Shown piece by piece: positions 1-4,747 of a stretch of DNA of 7,458 nucleotides (within the stretch, counting starts at the first letter, position 1; each line of letters starts with the position of its first letter). This DNA comes from Brachyspira catarrhinii. Lineage in GTDB: Bacteria > Spirochaetota > Brachyspiria > Brachyspirales > Brachyspiraceae. The notes under the pieces are model-generated. The model worked only from the letters and a program-made list of their open reading frames with translations, searched no databases and was not told the DNA's origin. The translations under genes were made by a program, and so were the position numbers. The stretch is from positions 1 to 7,458 of the forward strand of contig NZ_SJDU01000082.1 in NCBI RefSeq assembly GCF_005518285.1, written 5' to 3'.

Positions 1-881
1 GGCACTATTCTGTCAGGGTCTTCGTTAGCCGCAGCGGGGTCGAAACCAGCATGTATAGTCATATATTCGCCTTCAACCAAATCGTCCTTGCCAGATATAT
101 CGTATTTTCCCCATTTTGTAGCAGATGCGGATTGTATTCTATCTGGATTTCCAACTGGAACTATGCCTCCGCTCGTCACTACCGCTACTTGCAATTTAGA
201 TAATTCTTCTTTAGTAACGGGTTTCGCTATGGTTACCAATTCTTTTTTAGGGATTATAAGCTCGGAGGTAAACGGTTCGCCTTTTATCTTTTTAAGAAGC
301 ATATCCATTACTCTTTCAGTCGCTGGAATATTATCTTTTCTCCATATCTGCTTTCTAATGCCTCTTCCAAAATATCCCTCTTCGGAAGCTGGCAAAGTTT
401 CCTCTCCTTTCAAAAGCTTTAAAGCGAATTTACTCATAGCCAAAGTATCTTTTCCCATAGCTGCGGCTGAAGGTCCGCCTTTGAATATATACATATCCTT
501 TCTGAACATATCTACGCCGGGATTTTCATCGTTCATAGAAGTTATTACTGGAACTTTAAACTTATCTTGAACGGCTTTGCATATTTTACCGCATGCGACT
601 CCGTATCTTCCAGCTCTAAAAGCAGGACCCGCAAAAAATATGTCAAATTCCTTACCCTCTAAAAAGCCTAAAATTATATTTATCGCTTCGTCAGGATTAC
701 TGCCCATGAAGTTATCCCCGCATATAATGGTATGGGTTATTTCCACTTCGCCTTTAAGATGATTGGCATAGGCTACCGCAGGACCGACTTTTTCCGCTCT
801 TATTTCGGGTTTGTAATCTGCGGTATCTTCTCCGCCTATACCAGCGAAAAATTGATTTATATATAAAATACCTTTTTGCAT
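1..881 (-). CDS. grdB: Glycine/sarcosine/betaine reductase component B, selenoprotein (gamma) subunit, N-terminal part; runs off the left edge
   Basis: Reading the minus strand from ATG at 881 gives 293 codons without a stop up to the window edge. The family subunit, with the pyruvoyl subunits of component B, binds the amino acid or amine and transfers its carbon skeleton to selenoprotein A. Seen here: YINQFFAGIGGED (residues 8-20), IICGDN (52-57), AGPAFRAGRYG (84-94), NPGVDM (120-125), VTSGGIVPVGNPDRI (235-249) and KWGKYDI (256-262), all typical of GrdB/GrdF/GrdH. Cys54, Cys97 and Cys101 are visible. The family is about 430-440 residues long with an in-frame UGA (selenocysteine) near residue 350, so that codon lies outside the window. 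The start is supported by AAGGAG at 889-894, seven bases upstream. The gene starts 15 bases after the alpha/beta-subunit gene, so they are surely one operon. The symbol is used in the family sense: sarcosine (grdF) or betaine (grdH) specificity is equally possible. Confidence 0.9.
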   Translation of the reverse strand, partial: MQKGILYINQFFAGIGGEDTADYKPEIRAEKVGPAVAYANHLKGEVEITHTIICGDNFMGSNPDEAINIILGFLEGKEFDIFFAGPAFRAGRYGVACGKICKAVQDKFKVPVITSMNDENPGVDMFRKDMYIFKGGPSAAAMGKDTLAMSKFALKLLKGEETLPASEEGYFGRGIRKQIWRKDNIPATERVMDMLLKKIKGEPFTSELIIPKKELVTIAKPVTKEELSKLQVAVVTSGGIVPVGNPDRIQSASATKWGKYDISGKDDLVEGEYMTIHAGFDPAAANEDPDRIV

Positions 882-896
882 CTGTTTTCTCCTTAA

Positions 897-2219
897 TTAA
901 AATTCTGCCATAGTTTTAGTAGACCAACCTACTACCATATCTCCGCAGAACATAGCGTTATTTTCCATAATGATAGAGCCGTCTTTTCTTACGGAAGGAC
1001 CTAATATGGCATCGTTACTCCATCCTCCAGATAAACCGTCTCGGGCTAACGATTCCAATTCTCCTATTACGACAGGCATAGGCGGAAGGTCTATCATATC
1101 GGATACATTTCCGCAAGAAACTATGGCGTCCGCTTTTTCGTCTAAAGTTACCAAAGGTTGCGAAGCTCCGTCTCTTCCCGTGCATTCGTTAGTTAGTCCT
1201 ACAGTTTTTACTTTAGCGTCTTCCAAAGCCACAATACATGCTATAAAGTCCGCATCTGGATTGCCGTATCCTTCTTCCGCGACTATAGCGGCTTCCGCTC
1301 CTATATTATTGGCTATTTGAGCTACGAATAAAGCCGCTCTCTCTTTTTGTTCCAAAGCCACATTAAGATTTGAGAATATAACGCCCAAAAAATTAATAGT
1401 TTTGCCATGCTCGGACATCAATTTTTTTATCATAGGGAAATTCTGAAAATCGTAAGTAGACCATTTTGAGGAACAAGGCATGAAAGAACCAGATATAACC
1501 GCTCCGCCCAATATTTCGTTTGGATGCATTAAAGTCGGAAGCATTCTATTTGTATCCCATCCGTAAACTAAATCGTTATATCCGTCATTTTCCATTTGAG
1601 ATTGAGCTTGCAATACCAACGCTACTTTAGGCAAATTTCCGTTTCTCGAAGAATCGGTAAGACTTTGAAGAGTATAAGTTTCAGTTTCTTCAGGTTTCAA
1701 TTCTTTAACAGCGTTTCCTAAATATTCCGCAAGTCTCATACCAGCCCATCGAAGCGCCCTATTTTTTTTCTGCTGTTCATGACGCTCGAATTCCTCGTCC
1801 GTATCGGCTACCAAACATACATTTATTAAAGTGGAGTAATAAGTATATTTAGCGCCTTTGCCTCCCATGTCGATTAGTCCGTCTTGGAATCCTCCATAAT
1901 GCTTTCCAACCGCTAAAACGCTGCAGTTTTTCAAAGCATGCATATCTCCGTCTCCAGCCCTATACATAGGACCCAAAACTCCCGGAAAAATAGTTTTGCC
2001 GTCAAGTCTGCATCTCGGCTCGATGGCTTCTTTAACGGGAACTATTCTAACCATATCGCCGGGCTTTACTATAATTATGTCGGCTTCGGTGATATGTTTG
2101 TCTTCTTTAACAATATTTAAAGCTTCTTCTTTATTAATTGTTAAAGTAGAATTTTCAAATTTGGTTTTCTCTCCAAATTTGATGTCTTTTACATAAAAGT
2201 TTCCTATATGTAATTCCAT
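897..2219 (-). CDS. grdE: Glycine/sarcosine/betaine reductase component B, alpha/beta subunit precursor (GrdE/GrdG/GrdI family)
   Basis: This 440-residue proprotein belongs to the family that cleaves itself into alpha and beta chains, making a pyruvoyl group from a cysteine at the new N-terminus. That group forms a Schiff base with the substrate amine, which is then reductively deaminated with the selenoprotein subunit. Family signatures seen: VRIVPVKEAIEPR (residues 57-69), the GFQDGLIDMGGKGAKYT stretch (110-126), HPNEILGGAVISG (232-244), EEGYGNPDAD (315-324), ECTGRDGASQ (345-354) and LPPMPVVIGE (378-387). Cys249 is the plausible pyruvoyl precursor: cleavage there gives chains of 248 and 192 residues, close to the reported GrdE split at Cys242. 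The ATG has AAAAGGAGA seven bases upstream and the length is normal. The selenoprotein gene follows directly with no grdA between, an order more like sarcosine- or betaine-type loci than the classical glycine operon. The substrate is unresolved, so the symbol is used in the family sense. Confidence 0.9.
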   Translation of the reverse strand: MELHIGNFYVKDIKFGEKTKFENSTLTINKEEALNIVKEDKHITEADIIIVKPGDMVRIVPVKEAIEPRCRLDGKTIFPGVLGPMYRAGDGDMHALKNCSVLAVGKHYGGFQDGLIDMGGKGAKYTYYSTLINVCLVADTDEEFERHEQQKKNRALRWAGMRLAEYLGNAVKELKPEETETYTLQSLTDSSRNGNLPKVALVLQAQSQMENDGYNDLVYGWDTNRMLPTLMHPNEILGGAVISGSFMPCSSKWSTYDFQNFPMIKKLMSEHGKTINFLGVIFSNLNVALEQKERAALFVAQIANNIGAEAAIVAEEGYGNPDADFIACIVALEDAKVKTVGLTNECTGRDGASQPLVTLDEKADAIVSCGNVSDMIDLPPMPVVIGELESLARDGLSGGWSNDAILGPSVRKDGSIIMENNAMFCGDMVVGWSTKTMAEF

Positions 2220-2263
2220 CTTTAATCTCCTTTTGTTTAATTTTTTTGAAATATTTATAGAAA

Positions 2264-2286
2264 AAATACTTTAAGGAAAAGTATTT
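2264..2286 (-). terminator. AT-only hairpin with short U run in the grd leader; possible attenuator
   Basis: A perfect 9-bp inverted repeat (AAATACTTT / AAAGTATTT) with a 5-base loop lies between the grd promoter and the grdE start. Read on the minus strand, the stem runs into a six-T tract, three of which belong to the stem. There is one G-C pair, so as an intrinsic terminator it would be weak. It could be a leaky terminator or attenuator for the reductase operon, an RNA-stability element, or chance in AT-rich DNA. The inverted repeat is certain; the function is inference. Confidence 0.35.
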
Positions 2287-2381
2287 AGATAGTAAACATA
2301 ATTTATAGTTTGATATAAGAAATTTTGAGATAAATATTTTATTGGCAAGTGAAGTGAATTTCATGAAATATACTCCAAAAT

Positions 2382-2397
2382 TTGCTTAATTAAGCAA
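2382..2397. promoter_or_regulatory. Perfect 16-bp palindrome at the predicted grd transcription start; operator candidate
   Basis: TTGCTTAATTAAGCAA reads identically on both strands. It begins one base after the predicted grd -10 hexamer and spans roughly -5 to +11 of the likely transcript. That placement would let a dimeric repressor block RNA polymerase. No regulator gene is in the window, so the binding protein is unknown. It might instead form a small stem at the 5' end of the RNA, although only part of it would be transcribed. Confidence 0.4.
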
Positions 2398-2398
2398 T

Positions 2399-2427
2399 AT
2401 AGTAAATTAAATTAATAAAAAAGTCAA
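2399..2427 (-). promoter_or_regulatory. Predicted sigma-70 promoter of the grd operon
   Basis: On the minus strand, TTGACT (2427-2422) is followed by a 17-base spacer and TACTAT (2404-2399). Transcription should start near 2392, giving a leader of about 172 nt before the grdE ATG. The promoter lies 28 bases after the mltG stop codon. No terminator is evident between them, so some read-through from mltG is possible. Confidence 0.65.
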
Positions 2428-2455
2428 TATATAAATTTAGAATTATATTAATTTA

Positions 2456-3478
2456 TTATCTCTTATTAAAAATATATTTATTTATATTATTAATATGTTC
2501 CTCATAAGTTCTCGTAAAAACATGTTTCCCCGTTCCGTCAGCTACAAAAAATAAATAATCGGTATTTGCGGGATTAAGCGCCGCTTCTATCGCCTTAACT
2601 CCGCTCGAGCATATTGGCGATGGAGGAAGTCCTTTTTTAAGATAAGTATTGTAAGGACTTTGCATTAATCTAATCGCATCCGCTATCTCTCTGGATGTTA
2701 CGGTTTCTATAGCGTCTCCTTTTTGTAAAGTCATCGCGTAAATTGTAGTCGGGTCCGCTTGAAGACGCATATCTACCTTCAGTCTATTATAATAAACGGA
2801 AGATATTATTTTAGGTTCATCCAAAGCTCCCATTTCTTTTTCTATAATCGAAGCCATAGTTAAAACTTCATGCAAACTATAACCTAATTTTTTCGCTCGG
2901 TTTTCAAAATCCGCTCTCGGAAATTTTTCAAATAAAGAATCTATCATTAAATTAAGCAATACTATCGGCGGATTTCCTTTTACGATATAATAAGTAGAAG
3001 GAAAAATATAACCTTCCACGCTTTCGGTGGGAATATTATATTTTTGCAATATTTCTTTATCATAACATAATTTTAAGAATTCTTCTTTTGTAGTAAAATT
3101 TTCTTCTTCCAAATAATTCGCTATTTCGTAAATATTTTTTCCTTCCGTAATCGTTAATTTGCTCATTACCTGTTTTCCGCTATTTATATATTTCATTATA
3201 TCAATCATATTCATGGTTTTGTTTAATTCGTAATATCCGCTTAAAAGTTTTCTGTCATATTTTAAATATTTGGAAATTAAAGAAAATAATTTTGCATTTC
3301 TTATTAATCCTTGCAATTCGAGTTTTTTCGCAATCGAATTAGCGCCTTCGCCTTGCCTAATTTCAAAATATACGATTTCTTTATATTTACTCGTTGGACT
3401 TATGTTATATAAAGCAAATGTTCCCGCAAAAATCACGGCTATTATTAGTAGAGTTATTATAATTAATAGTTTTTTCAT
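2456..3478 (-). CDS. mltG: Endolytic murein transglycosylase MltG (YceG family)
   Basis: This 340-residue inner-membrane protein belongs to a family that cleaves nascent glycan strands inside the chain, leaving anhydromuramic ends, and is thought to act as a terminase for peptidoglycan polymerisation. One N-terminal membrane helix (about residues 3-24) is followed by a LysM-like region starting near residue 36 (VYFEIRQGEGANSIAKKL). The catalytic domain carries EGYIFPSTYYI (155-165), ASIIEKE (209-215), LQADPTTIYA (239-248), SPYNTYLKKGLPPSPI (274-289) and YLFFVADGTGKHVFTRTYEEH (308-328). Glu213 matches the catalytic glutamate known as Glu218 in E. coli MltG. Length is as expected for the family. 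The ATG at 3478 lacks a good Shine-Dalgarno sequence; only a weak purine run lies upstream, but the helix starts immediately, so the start is sound. It has its own promoter and is divergent from the lipoprotein gene. Confidence 0.95.
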   Translation of the reverse strand: MKKLLIIITLLIIAVIFAGTFALYNISPTSKYKEIVYFEIRQGEGANSIAKKLELQGLIRNAKLFSLISKYLKYDRKLLSGYYELNKTMNMIDIMKYINSGKQVMSKLTITEGKNIYEIANYLEEENFTTKEEFLKLCYDKEILQKYNIPTESVEGYIFPSTYYIVKGNPPIVLLNLMIDSLFEKFPRADFENRAKKLGYSLHEVLTMASIIEKEMGALDEPKIISSVYYNRLKVDMRLQADPTTIYAMTLQKGDAIETVTSREIADAIRLMQSPYNTYLKKGLPPSPICSSGVKAIEAALNPANTDYLFFVADGTGKHVFTRTYEEHINNINKYIFNKR

Positions 3479-3512
3479 AATAAATTTTTCTTTTCTAATA
3501 TTAATTTAATAC

Positions 3513-3541
3513 ATTATACAAAGATAAAATAAAATTGTCAA
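3513..3541 (-). promoter_or_regulatory. Consensus sigma-70 promoter of mltG
   Basis: On the minus strand a perfect TTGACA (3541-3536) is followed by a 17-base spacer and a perfect TATAAT (3518-3513). Transcription should begin near 3506, leaving a leader of about 28 nt. The strong promoter contrasts with the poor ribosome-binding site of mltG. It is back-to-back with the lipoprotein promoter, with about 85 bp of very AT-rich DNA between the two -35 boxes in which I see nothing else convincing. Confidence 0.75.
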
Positions 3542-3626
3542 AATAAAAATAGATATTTAATTTTATATACAATTAAAAAATTCATTTCCTTATTTGAATT
3601 ATAAAATAAATTTTTCAATTTAGTTA

Positions 3627-3657
3627 TTGACAAAAATAAAAAATATACTATTATAAT
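3627..3657 (+). promoter_or_regulatory. Predicted sigma-70 promoter of the repeat-controlled lipoprotein gene
   Basis: TTGACA (3627-3632) and TATAAT (3652-3657) both match consensus perfectly but are 19 bases apart, longer than the optimal 17. Using TTATAA at 3651 gives 18. The start of transcription would be near 3665, about 22 bases before the ATG at 3687 and upstream of the AAAGC repeats. The repeats are therefore transcribed and lie in the coding or leader part of the mRNA, not in the promoter spacer. Confidence 0.6.
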
Positions 3658-3674
3658 AAAATGATTAATAAAAA

Positions 3675-3679
3675 AGAGG
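3675..3679 (+). promoter_or_regulatory. Shine-Dalgarno sequence selecting the ATG at 3687
   Basis: AGAGG followed by a seven-base AT-rich spacer precedes ATG 3687. This is the only convincing ribosome-binding site upstream of the lipoprotein frame. The GTG at 3736 has only AAAGC repeats in front of it. The site therefore points to ATG 3687, which is out of frame at the present repeat number, as the intended start. Confidence 0.6.
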
Positions 3680-3686
3680 CAAAAAT

Positions 3687-3755
3687 ATGTATACTGTAAA
3701 TTCGTTAAGCAAAGCAAAGCAAAGCAAAGCAAAGCGTGAATTACGCTCTAATTAA
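3687..3755 (+). CDS. 22-codon ORF through the AAAGC repeats: apparent OFF-phase 5' end of the lipoprotein gene
   Basis: From the ATG with a Shine-Dalgarno sequence, the frame reads MYTVNSLS, then a Lys/Ala/Gln/Ser-rich stretch encoded by the repeats, and ends at TAA 3753-3755. It overlaps the first 20 bases of the lipoprotein frame, which is offset by 49 bases (one mod three). Adding one pentamer makes the offset 54, so the ATG would enter the lipoprotein frame after 18 codons. Removing two gives 39 and does the same. The third phase meets TGA directly after the repeats. I read it as the real 5' end of the gene in a frameshifted state. The alternative is a short leader peptide coupled by re-initiation to GTG 3736. 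Confidence 0.55.
   Translation: MYTVNSLSKAKQSKAKRELRSN
3706..3735 (+). repeat. Pentanucleotide tandem repeat (AAAGC)x5 plus one degenerate unit
   Basis: Five perfect AAAGC units at 3711-3735 follow a one-mismatch unit, TAAGC, at 3706-3710. The unit is not a multiple of three, so each gain or loss shifts the reading frame. It contains no stop codon in any plus-strand frame, because it cycles through the same five codons (Lys, Ala, Lys, Gln, Ser). The repeats sit between an ATG with a Shine-Dalgarno sequence and a signal-peptide coding region, the usual place for a contingency-locus repeat. Confidence 0.9.
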
Positions 3756-4641
3756 CAATTCTTTCAAAACATTTCTTATCGCATTATTATTGCTAATATT
3801 ATTATTTTCAATTAGCTGTAATAATAAAAAAACAACGGGAGGCTACACAGGAGGAGGTTCTTTATTAGTAAGCGTGGAAGCAAACAATTCTTACGATATA
3901 ACGGTTATAAGTCAAAATTCTTCTTCAAGCGTTTACTCTCAGGGAATTATAGGATTTGCAGTTAATGGCGCTTCGGATTATGATGTTTCAATTCAAAGTG
4001 TAAAGAGCGACTCAAATAATACATTGACTTTAGACGCGTCCAATTTCAGCTATAACAAATCCACAAAAACATTGACTTTATCAACTTCGGGTTTAACCAA
4101 ATTCAATAACGCGACTTTAACGGAGGCAACGGCTTACCAATATACCATAACATTCAGGTTTACCGACTCTTCGAATACGAGTAAAAAAACTACATATAAT
4201 GTAACAATCAATTTATATAAAGCGAAATTTATAACCAAAACGGAAGTAGAAGATATGGTCAAATCTATTGGAACAGTTTTAGTTCAAGTTCCAGCTTCTC
4301 CTAATGTCCCTGTTACCTTTAATTTTTCAACCGCATCTTTTAAAAGCGGCAACCCTAATTTTAATGTAAAGAGCGCAGGCAACGCTGGTAATATAAAATT
4401 AAGCGTAAGAACCGCTCGGGTTAATGTATTCTCATCCTTATCTAAAACCGAAAATTATCAAAAATATTTTTCAGGTGTGAGTTATAAAGCGCCAGAATTT
4501 AGCGGAGCTAATCTTACTTTATATTGTCCATTGAAATTAAAAAGCGGTTATGCTTTGTCAAGCGAAAGCGAGGTCGCTCATTTAACGGACGATGGTTTAA
4601 GTATTCAATTAACTTTAGACAGCAATCAGGATTGGGAATAA
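3736..4641 (+). CDS. Predicted surface lipoprotein, phase-variable candidate; function unknown
   Basis: The 301-codon frame begins at GTG 3736, directly after the pentamer repeats; an in-frame TAA at 3706-3708 blocks any start further upstream. It opens with a signal peptide: a Lys at residue 11, a hydrophobic core at about 13-24 and a relaxed lipobox FSISC with Cys28 as the likely lipidated residue. A flexible Asn/Lys/Thr/Gly tether (29-42) follows. The mature part is rich in Ser, Thr and Asn, with alternating hydrophobic positions that suggest beta-sandwich (Ig- or cadherin-like) folds at about 45-165, then a second region without recognisable motifs. I do not recognise the family. GTG 3736 has no ribosome-binding site, so the gene is probably meant to be read from ATG 3687 when the repeat number is right; the signal peptide would then gain 18 residues and the Cys would become residue 46. 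It is divergent from mltG and convergent with gyrA. Confidence 0.75.
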   Translation: MNYALINNSFKTFLIALLLLILLFSISCNNKKTTGGYTGGGSLLVSVEANNSYDITVISQNSSSSVYSQGIIGFAVNGASDYDVSIQSVKSDSNNTLTLDASNFSYNKSTKTLTLSTSGLTKFNNATLTEATAYQYTITFRFTDSSNTSKKTTYNVTINLYKAKFITKTEVEDMVKSIGTVLVQVPASPNVPVTFNFSTASFKSGNPNFNVKSAGNAGNIKLSVRTARVNVFSSLSKTENYQKYFSGVSYKAPEFSGANLTLYCPLKLKSGYALSSESEVAHLTDDGLSIQLTLDSNQDWE

Positions 4642-4671
4642 AATTAAGTTTATATTGCGATTAAGAAGCGT

Positions 4672-4706
4672 AAAAAAGGCATCGTATTTATTACGGTGTC
4701 TTTTTT
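4672..4706. terminator. Bidirectional rho-independent terminator between the lipoprotein gene and gyrA
   Basis: A 15-bp stem (4672-4686 with 4692-4706) with a 5-base loop pairs fully if two G-U wobbles are allowed. The outer six pairs are A-T, so each strand has a terminal T run: six Ts after the arm on the plus strand and the complement of the A run on the minus strand. It begins 30 bases after the lipoprotein stop and is placed to end both convergent transcripts. Confidence 0.85.
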
Positions 4707-4707
4707 A

Positions 4708-4746
4708 TTTGGATTGCCACGCCGTTGTTTGTTTGCAATGACAAAT
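4708..4746 (+). repeat. Short copy of a dispersed imperfect palindromic repeat, downstream of gyrA
   Basis: The ends TTTGGATTGC and GCAATGACAAAT form an imperfect inverted repeat (perfect inner ATTGC/GCAAT). The same ends, with one conserved change, recur at 7371-7453. The 39-bp element fits between the terminator and the gyrA stop codon, so gyrA mRNA should carry it in its 3' untranslated region. Short palindromic intergenic repeats with ATTGC/GCAAT-type ends occur in several AT-rich bacterial genomes; family membership here is my inference. Confidence 0.6.
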
Positions 4747-4747
4747 C

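Noticed and set aside
88..762. Plus-strand ORFs opposite the selenoprotein subunit gene
   Set aside because: They are antisense shadows. The minus strand over the whole stretch encodes a clear GrdB-family protein.
1..881. Selenocysteine codon and bacterial SECIS within the window
   Set aside because: There is no in-frame TGA in the 293 visible codons. The family position, near residue 350, lies beyond the left edge, and the SECIS would follow it directly.
970..2196. Plus-strand ORFs opposite the alpha/beta-subunit gene
   Set aside because: They are shadows of a strongly conserved minus-strand gene and have no ribosome-binding sites or motifs.
2220..2391. Glycine riboswitch in the grd leader
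   Set aside because: The leader is almost all A and T and lacks the conserved G-rich aptamer core. Only a single AT hairpin is present.
3579..3600. AATTCA/TGAATT inverted repeat upstream of the lipoprotein promoter as an operator
   Set aside because: It has only six base pairs and a 10-base loop in very AT-rich DNA, so it is readily expected by chance.
3538..3732. 64-residue minus-strand ORF between mltG and the lipoprotein gene
   Set aside because: It lies over the lipoprotein promoter and reads through the pentamer repeat. Its composition is that of random AT-rich DNA (Phe, Leu, Ile, Asn), and it has no family signature.
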